DNA of 64,000 nt. It comes from Saprospiraceae bacterium. GTDB taxonomy: Bacteria > Bacteroidota > Bacteroidia > Chitinophagales > Saprospiraceae. Numbering within the stretch: position 1 is the stretch's first letter; each line of letters opens with the position of its first letter. The translations under genes were made by a program, and so were the position numbers. Shown piece by piece: positions 1 through 9,342 of the stretch. The stretch covers positions 1 through 64,000 of the forward strand of contig CATQHI010000032.1 in NCBI GenBank assembly GCA_958295895.1, written 5' to 3'. The notes under the pieces are model-generated. The model did not search any database and had not been told where the DNA came from. It saw nothing but the letters and a program-made list of their open reading frames with translations.

Positions 1-898
1 AGTGAAACACGGGCCTACCTGGCCAGCCGCAACGTACGGCTGGATCACTACCAGACCCTTCAGTTGTATATGGCCATGGGCGGCATCCCTCACTACCTAA
101 AGGAGGTGCAGGCGGGTAAAAGTGCCACGCAGAATATCGATGCCATTTGTTTTTCACCGGGCGGCTTATTACGCGATGAGTTTATCGCCCTCTACCCCTC
201 GCTCTTCGAGGAGGCTGAACGGCACATTGCCGTCATTCGGGCACTAGCCGCCCGTCACGGTGGTTTAAATCGGAACGATCTTATCCGACAGGCGGGCTTA
301 TCCGACGGGGGGGCGGGCCGGTCAGGTACTACAGGACCTGGTCAGTTCCGGATTTATCACGCTCTACCCCGCCTACGATGATAAGAAGAAAAATAGCCTG
401 TACCGGCTGACGGATGAGTACTCCCGTTTCTATCTCAAGTTCATCGAAAACAACCGGGAGGACAATCCCGGCACCTGGACGCGCCTGAGCCAGACGCAAA
501 CCTGGCAGTCCTGGAGCGGCTACGCCTTCGAGAGCATCTGTCTCAAGTACATCGACCGCATACGGGCCGCGATGAGTATCGGCGGGATCTACTCCCGGGT
601 AGCCACCTACACCCACCGGGAGACCGACAAACTACCCGGCTTTCAGATCGACCTACTGCTGGACCGTAACGATCAGACCATCAACCTATTCGAGGTCAAG
701 TTTCTGCGGGAACCACTGGCTATCGACCGGGCCTTCAACGAAAAGCTGCAACAATGGGCCGGCTACTTCCGCGCGGCGACGGGCACGACAAAGCAGTTAC
801 TCACCGTACTGATCACGACCTTTCCCGTCGTCGAAAACGCCTATAAGCATACTTTCATCGATCAATTTCTGACGATGGAGGCTCTATTCGAAGTGTAG
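1..898 (+). pseudogene. Archaeal-type ATPase with DUF234 nuclease-like C-terminus (5' cut, frameshifted)
   Basis: The frame is open from base 1, so the N-terminal P-loop half lies outside the window. What remains fits the C-terminal half of AAA ATPases of the archaeal ATPase/DUF234 family: 'MGGIPHYLKEV' near the start, a winged-helix-like stretch, then a restriction-like C-terminus with 'GFQIDLLLDR' and 'LFEVKF', which resembles the D...ExK core of PD-(D/E)xK nucleases. The frame breaks in a run of seven G at 307-313. Removing one G joins 'LSDGG' to 'RAGQVLQDLVSSGFITLYP' and the frame then stays open to the stop at 896-898. Family members are often linked to toxin-antitoxin or defence functions, but none is proven here. 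It faces the jet operon tail to tail. The indel may be a sequencing error. Confidence 0.7.
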
Positions 899-970
899 TC
901 GATAATACCACGAATATCTTGCTAGGCGATGGCCATTTGGGCAGCATAGTGCTGAGGTACGGTACCTGGC

Positions 971-2142
971 TCAGATTAAGGCCCGCCGAACCATAGCTAA
1001 GGGCACCCGCTCCTGTTCCAGCCGCAAGCCGGCATTATTTAAATAATCATATAGGGCAAAGCTCCTCCTCGGTTAGATTTTCCAAGCGGGCAACCGGGCT
1101 TCTCGGGGCATCGACGTGGTAATCCGGTAGGGCGTTCAGCGTCGCCTTATCCATTAAAAAGGTCTGCAAATTTGGAAAATACCCGCGTAGCTGATTGACG
1201 ATCTGGAAGCCCGCCGCGTCCAGATCGCCCCAGTATAGCAGTTCAGTTTCGCGCAGCCACTCTACACATTGCAGCTTTCCCACGGCGAACCCACTCCCAA
1301 AGATCGCCACCGTCCCCCCACAGTGCGGCAGGGGTGAGGAAGTTCATCATACTCCCGTAGTTCGTCTTATTCTCCAGGATAATAACCCGGCGGGGCCGCA
1401 GGTGCAATGCACGAAACCGGGGCAGGGGCATACTCACATCATCCACTCCACTAAACCACGCCTCGGCCATGGACCGATCCAGAAGGCGCATACGGACGAG
1501 CGGTTCCCTGCCCAGCAGACCGTACCGGGCTTCGAAGCCGATTACCCCCCGGTGGGTATCGTCGATTGATTCGGGTGATAGGGTAGCATCCAGCAATTCG
1601 GCAAGAATGGCGCGGTGGTTTTCTACGAATTTGGTGGGGACCGAAATAGGTAATTCTCGAATATAAAATTTATTCCTAACGTGCTCCTCGTCGAAGTAGA
1701 TCACCACCTTCAGTAAATCGGACCATGCGTCGATGTGCTCCAGTAGTTTCTCCGGATTGATTTTTATCCACGGCATTACCATTGGACATTGCACCTGCGT
1801 CCCCGCCCAAAGCTTTTTGAATGTCCCGTAGGCTTCTGACTTCCCCGTGAGGCGCAGGTAGGAGGTGAGATCGGCGACGGAAATGCGGGTAATAAAGCGA
1901 TTGCTGCCCAGGGCACGGGTAGCGATCTCCTCCCAGTGCAGCGAAAATCTACCCGGTGCGGCGGCTACTAGTGCGCGCTGCTCCGCGCTGATGCGGTCGA
2001 AATCTGCCAGCGAGGTGCGGCTGGTGATTTTGCCGATGCGGGGTACGTTACGGGGGAAGATATCCTCACCGGTCAGGTGGGCGCGCAGTACTTCCGGCCA
2101 CCAGCTTACCGCCCGCGCGGCTACTTCTGCCGGCCCAATCAC
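971..2142 (-). pseudogene. jetD: Wadjet nuclease subunit JetD (two frameshifts)
   Basis: JetD is the Toprim-fold nuclease of Wadjet, which cuts circular plasmid DNA extruded by the JetABC SMC motor. The ORF track shows only the N-terminal DUF3322-like part (1243-2142). The Toprim/DUF2220 part continues in a second frame ('ELLYWGDLDAAGF', with the usual acidic GD.D pattern), and the end lies in a third frame (ALYDYLNNAGLRLEQERVP, stop at 971-973). One base removed from the C6 run at 1314-1319 and one from the AAA at 1058-1060 restores about 390 residues, the usual JetD length. The GTG start overlaps the jetC stop (GTGA). Two copies of the 18-bp dispersed repeat lie inside it. As written the protein is broken; the nearly intact third-frame tail argues for sequence error or very recent inactivation. 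Confidence 0.85.
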
Positions 2143-5100
2143 TGGTCTGCCAGTTGCTCACGTCGGAACGCTTCCCGCTCCGCCCGGTACTCCGCAATGC
2201 CGATGTTGCGCACCCGGCTATTCTTACCGTCGGGGTTGTCGACGAAGTGGACGCTGGCCACGTAATCCTCGATGACGTTGATCTTCTGTAGCGGCGTGAC
2301 GATGAGGAGCTGCAAATTCAACCGCTCGAAGAGCCGTAAGCCGTAGCGCGTACTCTCGTCCGAACCCCGCCCAAAGGCCTCGTCGATGACGACGAAGCGG
2401 AAGCTCCGATCCGTACTTTTGCCAATCTGTAGGCCGAACTGAAAGGCAATGGCGGAGGCAAGGATGGTGTAGGCTAATTTCTCCTTCTGCCCGCCCGACT
2501 TACCGCTGCTATCGGAGTAGAATTCGCGACTCTGGTCATCATCACGCCCCCGCTCGTCGGCGCCGAATTCATACCACTGCCTGACGTCCGTGACCCGCTC
2601 CGTCCACCGGCGGTCGGCCTCGGTGGCACCCTCGAAGCGGTCGAGTAGCTCCTTGACCTGTAGGAACTTTTGTTCGTTGTAGATATCCTTGCCCCCACCG
2701 AGCGTCCCACTCAGAATGGCCCGTAGCTGGCTGCGGAATCTTTTGATGTCGTCACTCGCTACCGACTCATGCGTGATGGTGATGTACGTACCCTCGTTGT
2801 AGTCGATGTCACGCAGGTGGCCGTTGATGAGCTCGATCTTGGACAGGATTTCCTGCTGGTTGGTTTTTAGTTTATTCTGGAGTACGACCACGTTGCGGAT
2901 GGTTCCTTCCCGCATCATTTTGCGAAATTTATCCTCGAACCGCGGTAGCTCGTCCCGCTGCAGTTTTTTGAAGATGCGGCGGTAGTCCGGCAGCGCGGCC
3001 AGCTCGGCGTCGATCTCGCGGGCCTCGTCGGGAAAGGCATTGCGGAAGTCCGACATCTGGCGGATGATGCGGCGCTCGGCGGTATGGAGTTTGGCCTGCT
3101 CACGCGCGATTCTGCCGTCGTGTCCGGTGAGTAGTTCGACCATCTTGTTCTCGGCACGCGGATCGCTTTCATCAACACGCTGGAGCAATTTGAAAAGTGC
3201 CGGGGAGGGTTCCAGGGGCTCCACCCCGACCGAATGATAGGCCCGCACTACCTCCTCTATGTTCGGGTCGGTGCGGTCAATTACGATACCCGGCGGGGGA
3301 ATAGCCAGTTGTTGTAGCAGGGCATCGTTACGCCGGGTGAGGCGGACGACTTCCTGTAGTATCCCCCCGCTTGCCTGGATTAATCCATTGATCTCAGTGC
3401 GCGTTGCGGCATGCTCTTTTTCCAACGATTCGATGTGCATCCGCAGCGCGTTCACCTCACTATCCTGGCTACGCAGGTCTTCCTCCTGGCGACGGAGTTG
3501 CTGAAGCCGGAGGCTGCTTCCGGCGAAGTCGATCTCGGGGTATTCTTCGTAACTGCGAATCAGTTCCTGGAGAAGCTCCCGCCGCCGTAGCTGATCGTCG
3601 ATGTCCTGCTGCAGGTCGCGCTGCTTCTTTTCGCGGGGCGCAACTTTACGGTCGATCGACTGGAGTTCCTTTTCGAGGGCGACGATCTTTTCCTCATTCG
3701 TCCAACCCAGGATGTACCGGCGCCGGTCGTCGATGCGGTGTCGGTCGTCCTTGTCATGGCGGAAGCGGCCGGATTTTACCAGGCCCTCCTTGGTGAGCCC
3801 GCGGGGTGACTGCTGGAAGTCGGCCAGCGTCTCGCAGCATTCGTAGTCGTAGCGGGTGCGTAGCTCCCGCTCGAGCCATTCGTAGTGCTCGCTGTCGCCC
3901 CTGATCGTTACTTTATTGACTAAACTATTCGCTACCAGATTTTCTACCTCTCTGCCCCGGTGGGGGAGCGTACGCAGGTAGACTAGCCGCCCGTCCAGGT
4001 ATAACCGGTTAGCGACCTTGTTGACGGCCTGGTAGTGACGCTCGGGTACGAGCAGGCTTAGGCCTAAGCCCCGTAGCACCCGCTCGATGGCTCCTTCCCA
4101 ATCGCGGGCGGCCTCCCGCACGGCGAGGAGTTCTCCGGCGAACGGAAGTTCGGCGGCGGGGATGTCTAGGTCCTGCAGGAGTTTGTGGCGCAGGGAAAGG
4201 CTGCTGCGGGGAATGGACGTCGGGCGTTCGCGGAGGGACTGGAGTTCGGCCTCCGTTTCGCGCCGGTCTTCGTACAGTTTGTTGAGTTCGATGTAGGCGG
4301 ACTGCTTTTCTTCCTGGAGAGTTTCGCGGGTTAGGTCGGTGTGCGCCAGTGCGGATCGGAAGTCAGTGCGCCGCTCCGCGAAGGTGGCCGCGTCATTAGG
4401 TACCGTGAAGCTGCTTTGGTCACTCAGTTGATTGAGCTGCTGCACGGATTCCCGGTAGGTCCGGGCCCGGCGTTGTCGGGTGGTTAGCTCGGCTTCGGTG
4501 CGTTGGATGTCCCCGCCTAGGGCGTTGAGGCGTTGGTAGACGTCGTTACCGCTGAGTTTAGCGCGGAGGTTGTCCAGGGCATGTTGCTGATCGGTCAGCT
4601 GTTGTTCCGTGGTGGTCAGCCTGCTGCGATTAGCGGACCACTTGGCGCCCAGGGCGTCCAGTTCTTGGCGGCTTTCGGTGAGGTTGCGGTAGGCAAAATA
4701 GCGGGGAATTTCCCGGCGGGCGGCGTCCAGTGCCTCCAGTTTTGCGGTGTATTTCTGACGGTCCTTATCCGCGGCCATCATTGGGTCGAGCTGGTCGAGC
4801 TGGCGGCGGGCTACGCGTACGGCCGCGTGGGCGGCGCGGGCATCGTCGAAGCTTTTGATGAGGGCTTCGATGGCCGCACCGATGTCGGTGTGGCCGAGCA
4901 TGCGTTCGCGGACGAACTCGGTGAGGTTACCCACCTGCTTCATGCTGACCGTCTGGTAAAACAGGTCGAGTGCTTCGGGGCGTTTGATGCCGAAGCGGCG
5001 CATGAAGTGGCTCATGTATGCCGTGAACGATTTATGGTCCTGTACGCGCTCATCGTTGCGTAGCCTACGCCGCAGCCGGTTGACGTCCCCACCGAAGTCT

Positions 5101-5588
5101 GCGAAATCACCGGTCACCGTCAACGGTCTTTCGGCAGTGAGGTACATCCTACTGATGTTATTCGCCCCTTCGTACAGTACCTGCGCCAGGGCATAATCGT
5201 TGCCGGTGCCCTCGTTGTAGAAATTGGCGATAATGACGGAGTAGTGCTCGCCGCCGGCGCGGAGGTACACGTCTTTGGCCTTCGCCGTGCCGGACACTTT
5301 TTCGTTCTTGTAGGCCCCCAGCACGTAGGTTTTGAGGGACCGTTCCCGCGTCTCGGCTCCGGCGGCTTTGTTGTAAACGATCTTGCGGCCGGGCACGAGT
5401 AGCGTTGTCACGGCATCGACCAGGGTTGATTTGCCCGAGCCGATATCGCCCGTGAGCAGCCCGTTGTTACCGCCCGGCGTGATGCGCCAGACGCGTTCGT
5501 GGAAGGTGCCCCAGTTGAAGACCTCCAGACTGGCCAGGCGGAAGCCGGCGCGGTGGTTATCGATGTTGGTGTTCAGGTCCAGGGTCAT
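2139..5588 (-). CDS. jetC: Wadjet SMC-like ATPase JetC
   Basis: This 1149-residue protein is the MukB/SbcC-like motor that extrudes DNA loops in Wadjet. The N-terminal Walker A is 'GDIGSGKS' at about residues 47-54. Two long, charged, heptad-rich arms (about 270-470 and 640-960) enclose a hinge-like central region (about 470-600). The C-terminal head carries the signature 'SGKSGGQKEK' and Walker B 'FVVIDEAFGRG'. Length and order fit JetC (MksF-like). Its ATG overlaps the jetB stop (ATGA) and its stop overlaps the jetD start, so translation is probably coupled. The frame is intact. SbcC and MukB are excluded by the neighbours and by the absence of SbcD or MukEF. Confidence 0.92.
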   Translation of the reverse strand: MTLDLNTNIDNHRAGFRLASLEVFNWGTFHERVWRITPGGNNGLLTGDIGSGKSTLVDAVTTLLVPGRKIVYNKAAGAETRERSLKTYVLGAYKNEKVSGTAKAKDVYLRAGGEHYSVIIANFYNEGTGNDYALAQVLYEGANNISRMYLTAERPLTVTGDFADFGGDVNRLRRRLRNDERVQDHKSFTAYMSHFMRRFGIKRPEALDLFYQTVSMKQVGNLTEFVRERMLGHTDIGAAIEALIKSFDDARAAHAAVRVARRQLDQLDPMMAADKDRQKYTAKLEALDAARREIPRYFAYRNLTESRQELDALGAKWSANRSRLTTTEQQLTDQQHALDNLRAKLSGNDVYQRLNALGGDIQRTEAELTTRQRRARTYRESVQQLNQLSDQSSFTVPNDAATFAERRTDFRSALAHTDLTRETLQEEKQSAYIELNKLYEDRRETEAELQSLRERPTSIPRSSLSLRHKLLQDLDIPAAELPFAGELLAVREAARDWEGAIERVLRGLGLSLLVPERHYQAVNKVANRLYLDGRLVYLRTLPHRGREVENLVANSLVNKVTIRGDSEHYEWLERELRTRYDYECCETLADFQQSPRGLTKEGLVKSGRFRHDKDDRHRIDDRRRYILGWTNEEKIVALEKELQSIDRKVAPREKKQRDLQQDIDDQLRRRELLQELIRSYEEYPEIDFAGSSLRLQQLRRQEEDLRSQDSEVNALRMHIESLEKEHAATRTEINGLIQASGGILQEVVRLTRRNDALLQQLAIPPPGIVIDRTDPNIEEVVRAYHSVGVEPLEPSPALFKLLQRVDESDPRAENKMVELLTGHDGRIAREQAKLHTAERRIIRQMSDFRNAFPDEAREIDAELAALPDYRRIFKKLQRDELPRFEDKFRKMMREGTIRNVVVLQNKLKTNQQEILSKIELINGHLRDIDYNEGTYITITHESVASDDIKRFRSQLRAILSGTLGGGKDIYNEQKFLQVKELLDRFEGATEADRRWTERVTDVRQWYEFGADERGRDDDQSREFYSDSSGKSGGQKEKLAYTILASAIAFQFGLQIGKSTDRSFRFVVIDEAFGRGSDESTRYGLRLFERLNLQLLIVTPLQKINVIEDYVASVHFVDNPDGKNSRVRNIGIAEYRAEREAFRREQLADQ

Positions 5589-6184
5589 TCTTCTTCGGCT
5601 TGGCCGCCGCCGTGGCGGCGGCGGTGGTGGTCCTGAAGCGTGTCGTAGATGGTCTGTAGTTCGGTGATCGGCAGGTAGGCTTTGACGATGCGCCTGACCT
5701 CGTAGCGGCTGCTCTCGCCCCTCAGTTTGCCGAGGAAGCCGTACTTGACCAGCTTCTTGATGGCGGTGCCGACGGCTTCTTCCCGCTTGCGTTCGTTCGT
5801 GTCGAGCTCGTCCCAGTAAACGCGCATCATCTCGACCATGTCCCCCTCGGACAGAGACAGGCTGCCCGGGTCGCCGGCGTTCTCGAAGGCGATCAGGCGC
5901 TTGCGCAGTAGCACGAGTAGGACGGTCTGGTAATAACTCAGGTTGCGCCGGCTCATCAGGCGGGGGAAGCTGTCGTCATCCTCCAGCTCGGACTGGCGCA
6001 GGTAGGCGTAACCTTCCGGCTCGTCTACGAAAAGTTGTAGGCGCAGGGGGGCAAAGTAGTCTTCCAGGGCCCGGCGGTGCCGGAGTAGCTGTTCCCAGGC
6101 GTCGGCACGGTCGGCGTACAGAATGCCCCGCAGCAGGTGGACGGCAGCGGCGCCGAAGGCGGCGGGCGCGGTAGTGTCAGCCAT
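5585..6184 (-). CDS. jetB: Wadjet subunit JetB (DUF4194)
   Basis: A protein of about 199 residues matching the JetB/MksE-like kleisin-associated winged-helix subunit: an N-terminal 'AVHLLRGILYADRADAWEQL' region followed by 'LSYYQTVLLVLLRKRL' and a C-terminal wing ('AIKKLVKYGFLGKL'). It bridges JetA and the JetC heads. The track starts the ORF at 6319, but the extra 45 residues are low-complexity and antisense-like within jetA. The ATG at 6182-6184, overlapping the jetA stop by 8 nt, gives the family's usual start and length. The stop overlaps jetC by 4 nt. A polar His/Arg/Gly tail (DHHRRRHGGGQAEEE) ends the protein. Confidence 0.88.
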   Translation of the reverse strand: MADTTAPAAFGAAAVHLLRGILYADRADAWEQLLRHRRALEDYFAPLRLQLFVDEPEGYAYLRQSELEDDDSFPRLMSRRNLSYYQTVLLVLLRKRLIAFENAGDPGSLSLSEGDMVEMMRVYWDELDTNERKREEAVGTAIKKLVKYGFLGKLRGESSRYEVRRIVKAYLPITELQTIYDTLQDHHRRRHGGGQAEEE

Positions 6185-7613
6185 GGAGAAAAATGGTTTC
6201 GGGGAAGGTCGCCGTGCGGCTGCCCTTGTTCGTACTGTAGGTGATCGCCTCTTCTCGCTCGGCGTTGATGACGGCTCGCTGGGTCCGTTCGCGGTGGGTG
6301 GCGAGGTTAAAGTAACCAATTAGCTCCGCCAGCCCTTTCTCCACCGGGATGGCCTCGACGACCTCACCCAGCGTAATCTGGGCGCGATTGCGAAGCAGGG
6401 TATCGACGCGGCCGCGTAACTCAGCCGGATCAATGTACTGCTGGGCGTAAAGCGCGGTGGCGACGACCACGTCGGGATCACCGATGGTCGGTTTTGTTCC
6501 CTTCAACTCGAGGTGTTTGGGTGGTGAGAAGGGGAGACGCTCCATGGGAAACTGTACCTCGGCAGCACCTTCAATCGTGGCAAAGCGACGGTCACTGGGT
6601 GGATCGGTGCGCACCGCTACGGCGAGTTTTTCAATCTCCCCGATGAGGTCCGTCAGCCGCTGGTGCTCGGCGTAGGCATGGGTCTGGACGAAGCGACGGA
6701 GTTGCTCCACCAGGCGGTCGGTGGTCCGGTTGACGCGGTCGGCGGCGGCTACGAGATTGGTTTCGAGGCGGGGGAGTTGGCTACGCTTTACCTCACCGGC
6801 GAGTTCCGGCAGGGCAAGGATACGCTGGAGGTAGCCCTCGAGCTCACCGCGGCTTTGTTGGTCCATGAGAAATTCCCAGAAGGCGGCAAAGGTGCGGCCC
6901 TGGTCGGAGTCGAGGATGCGTTCGCGGCTGTCGAAAATACTGTCGAGGGCGCTGCCGCGGCTCTGGTGGCGGTCCATCAATTCTTCGCGGGCCGAGGCGT
7001 TGAGCCGGCGGAAGTTGTCCTCGATCGTGCGAAAATCCGACCGCAGCCGGCCGGCGTTCTCCTCAATGAGGCGAAAGCGTTCGCGGATGCCGGTACCGTC
7101 CAGACCCGGGAGCTCACCCCGGTCGAGGTCGGCGAGTTGGGCATCGATTTCCGCACGTCGATCCTGCAGTTGCCACCGCCGCTCGTCCACGTCCTCGGTC
7201 GTCGATTCGGCAAGTTGGCGGATCATATCGAATACCTGGCGTAGACGACTTTCGGCACCGACGAATTCCGGTTTATTGAGCTCGTCTACCCACTGCAAGG
7301 CCTGCTCCCCGGCGGCGGTGAGCTCGAAGGTTACCTCATCGGAGCCGCTTTCGTAAAACTGGCGCAGGAAGCCGTCGTCTGTCCACGCATCGAGGTAGTC
7401 GCGGGCGGCGCGGGGGTAGGCGGATTCGTCTCCGTCGTTGAGCGCGAACAGGTGGTCATCGAGCCTGGCGGTAATCTCCTGACTGCCGTAGTGATTGCGT
7501 CGTTCCTGGCGAAACGTGGCCCAGAGAAAGCTGATGATCAGCGCCGCGGTGTCTTTACGTAGTAGTTTGACGGCGGGGTGAAGGAGGAGGTGTTTAGTGG
7601 CCGGGTAGGTCAT
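6177..7613 (-). CDS. jetA: Wadjet kleisin-like subunit JetA (DUF3375)
   Basis: This 478-residue protein is the first gene of the operon. The N-terminus 'HPAVKLLRKDTAALIISFLW' and later 'FVGAESRLRQVFDMI' are typical of DUF3375, the JetA of type I Wadjet, which acts as the kleisin (MksB/MukF-like) closing the SMC ring. The middle (about 160-360) is largely helical and charged. The track starts at 7697, but the ATG at 7611-7613 ('MTYPATKHLLL') matches the family, and a TACTTTGT box lies 10 nt upstream, inside the longer reading. It is transcribed away from the divergent crp-like gene. DUF3375 and DUF4194 together point to type I rather than II or III. Confidence 0.9.
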   Translation of the reverse strand: MTYPATKHLLLHPAVKLLRKDTAALIISFLWATFRQERRNHYGSQEITARLDDHLFALNDGDESAYPRAARDYLDAWTDDGFLRQFYESGSDEVTFELTAAGEQALQWVDELNKPEFVGAESRLRQVFDMIRQLAESTTEDVDERRWQLQDRRAEIDAQLADLDRGELPGLDGTGIRERFRLIEENAGRLRSDFRTIEDNFRRLNASAREELMDRHQSRGSALDSIFDSRERILDSDQGRTFAAFWEFLMDQQSRGELEGYLQRILALPELAGEVKRSQLPRLETNLVAAADRVNRTTDRLVEQLRRFVQTHAYAEHQRLTDLIGEIEKLAVAVRTDPPSDRRFATIEGAAEVQFPMERLPFSPPKHLELKGTKPTIGDPDVVVATALYAQQYIDPAELRGRVDTLLRNRAQITLGEVVEAIPVEKGLAELIGYFNLATHRERTQRAVINAEREEAITYSTNKGSRTATFPETIFLHG

Positions 7614-7623
7614 GGTGGTGTGC

Positions 7624-7631
7624 ACAAAGTA
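7624..7631 (-). promoter_or_regulatory. -7 box of the jet operon
   Basis: On the minus strand this reads TACTTTGT, close to the Bacteroidota -7 consensus TAnnTTTG, 10 nt before the jetA ATG. The implied leader is only a few bases, and the box rules out the longer jetA ORF start. Confidence 0.5.
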
Positions 7632-7733
7632 GATACACCGGGGCAAATTGCGGAAAGCCAGGGGGGAAACAGGCCGGGCGAAACCTACTTTACCCATTCA
7701 CAGCAACGAACTATACTAAAAAACGCAAACGCT

Positions 7734-8348
7734 ATGCGGTCTACCTCCACCACTGAAAATGCAACAACCCACGTAGATAGCCTTCATGATTACCTACGTA
7801 ACTCAGGTATCCCACTGTCCCCCAACCTCCGTCACCACCTGACCGCTTTCCAATCGCGCAGCTTCCGCAAGGGTGAGTTTATCGCACGCGAAGGCGCGGT
7901 GAGCGGGGGGCTTGATTTCCTGCTTAGCGGCATCGTCCGCCACTATTACCTCGTCGACGATAAGGAGATCACGCGCTGGGTTTCCCTGTCCGGTCATTTC
8001 ATGACTTCCTTCAAGAGCTTTGTGGGAGAAAGCCCCAGTGCCGTCAATTTGGTTGCGGCCGAGCCGGTCGAGGTACTGCGCATCAGCCGTACCGATTTTT
8101 ACGCCCTGCTGGCCGACTTCGCCGAGATGAAAAGCTTCTGGATACGCTGCCTGGAAAACGAGATGGTGAAGTACGAAGACCGCGTATCCTTATTCATCAC
8201 CGCTGAATCGAGGGAACGCTACCTGCACTTCCTGGAGCACTATCCCCAACACGCTCAGCAGGTGCCCCTTAAGTACATTGCCTCGCTACTCGGGATGCAG
8301 CCCCGTCACCTGAGCCGGATCCGAAAGGAATTAGCCGCGGGCGAATAA
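7734..8348 (+). CDS. Crp/Fnr family transcriptional regulator
   Basis: This 204-residue protein has an N-terminal cyclic-nucleotide-binding fold ('SFRKGEFIAREGAVSGGLDF', 'LLSGIVRHYY') and a C-terminal winged helix ('VPLKYIASLLGMQPRHLSRI'). No FNR cysteine cluster is seen, and the ligand pocket is too divergent to claim cAMP binding. The ATG at 7734 ('MRSTSTTEN') is preferred over the track start at 7578 because the upstream stretch overlaps jetA and its promoter. It is divergent from the jet operon, so it may or may not regulate it. The next gene, an alpha/beta hydrolase with its own promoter, starts 68 nt downstream. Confidence 0.85.
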   Translation: MRSTSTTENATTHVDSLHDYLRNSGIPLSPNLRHHLTAFQSRSFRKGEFIAREGAVSGGLDFLLSGIVRHYYLVDDKEITRWVSLSGHFMTSFKSFVGESPSAVNLVAAEPVEVLRISRTDFYALLADFAEMKSFWIRCLENEMVKYEDRVSLFITAESRERYLHFLEHYPQHAQQVPLKYIASLLGMQPRHLSRIRKELAAGE

Positions 8349-8384
8349 GTAGACATATGTCCGGTAATACGGATTGGGGGTCCG

Positions 8385-8392
8385 CTACTTTT
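8385..8392 (+). promoter_or_regulatory. -7 box of the alpha/beta hydrolase gene
   Basis: TACTTTTG matches TAnnTTTG exactly and lies 24 nt before the ATG at 8417. It falls inside the longer ORF that starts at 8357 and so decides for the shorter start. Confidence 0.6.
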
Positions 8393-8416
8393 GCAGCGAT
8401 CAATATACCCCGATGC

Positions 8417-9235
8417 ATGCAAGCCCAGCGCCTACCGATTAATGCCGAAACAATCTCCTTCTACAACGCAGGTGTTGGAGACGTCACGCTACTTTTCCTC
8501 CACGGGGCGTTCATCCATAAGGAGTACTGGTTAGCGCAACTCAACTACTTCGCCGGCCGCTACCGGGTAGTGGCGCCCGACCTGGCCGGCCACGGTGCTT
8601 CCAGTCATGATCGGGCAGATTGGAGCGTGGAGGCTTACGGGCGGGATATCCAGGGGCTGATGCAGGCACTTGACCTGCGCAACGTAATCCTCATCGGCCA
8701 TTCCTTCGGCGCCGACGTCATGCTCGAAACGGTAACGCTAGATCCCACCCGAATCATCGGACTCATCGCCGTAGACCACTTCAAGGCCGTGGGCAGCCCA
8801 CCGCCCGCCGAACTGATTGATCAGTTAGTAGCGGGGCTGCGCGCCGATTTTGCCCCTACGGCCGCCAACTTTGCCCGCCAGGCCCTGCTCTCTACAGATA
8901 CCGATACTGAGTTGGCCCAGCGCCTCTTTGCCGACTACGCAAGCATGAATCCTACGGTAGGCATCGCCATCTTTGAGAACATCCCCACCTACGCGGCGCG
9001 GGAGGCTACACTTTTAAACGGGCTTACTCAGAAACTTTACCTACTACACGTGACCTACAGTCCTACCGATGAGGTTGCGCTACGGCGGCATCTGGGTGAT
9101 CAGTATAAGTTACGTTCGGTAGGAGGGACTTCCCATTACCCAATGGTCGAGGATGCCGCCGCCTTTAACCGGGAAGTAACGAATATAGTGGAGGAGATTC
9201 TCGCGGATACGCTCCGAGTACCTACATTCCGCTAG
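8417..9235 (+). CDS. Alpha/beta-fold hydrolase
   Basis: About 272 residues with the classic alpha/beta hydrolase pattern: oxyanion loop 'LFLHGAF', 'PDLAGHGAS', nucleophile elbow 'GHSFGA', a likely acid near 'YSPTDEV' and a catalytic His in 'GGTSHYPMVEDA'. There is no signal peptide, so it is cytoplasmic. It resembles esterase/proline iminopeptidase/BioH-type enzymes; the substrate cannot be read from sequence. The start was chosen because a perfect -7 box lies within the 20 extra codons of the longer ORF. Confidence 0.8.
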   Translation: MQAQRLPINAETISFYNAGVGDVTLLFLHGAFIHKEYWLAQLNYFAGRYRVVAPDLAGHGASSHDRADWSVEAYGRDIQGLMQALDLRNVILIGHSFGADVMLETVTLDPTRIIGLIAVDHFKAVGSPPPAELIDQLVAGLRADFAPTAANFARQALLSTDTDTELAQRLFADYASMNPTVGIAIFENIPTYAAREATLLNGLTQKLYLLHVTYSPTDEVALRRHLGDQYKLRSVGGTSHYPMVEDAAAFNREVTNIVEEILADTLRVPTFR

Positions 9236-9342
9236 TTGCGGCTGGCCGATCAGCACCCGTGATCGGTGGTGGTTTGCGGGGGTGGAAGAGGTGTTACAAG
9301 TTTCTGTGCACCTGCGACCCCGGTATCCCCAGAGCTGGGTGT
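9236..9342. other. Convergent intergenic gap with a decayed 18-bp repeat
   Basis: This lies between the stops of the hydrolase and SGNH genes. It holds GCACCTGCGACCCCG (9308-9322), whose first 15 bases resemble the dispersed 18-bp repeat before it degenerates. No clear terminator hairpin with a T tract was seen. Confidence 0.4.

Noticed and set aside
1047-1330. Programmed ribosomal frameshifting at the jetD G-run
   Set aside because: Two separate shifts would be needed in one gene, and the same kind of break occurs in four unrelated genes, so sequence error or mutation is simpler.
4533-5063. 176-residue plus-strand ORF inside jetC
   Set aside because: Antisense shadow of the SMC gene; no recognisable domain.
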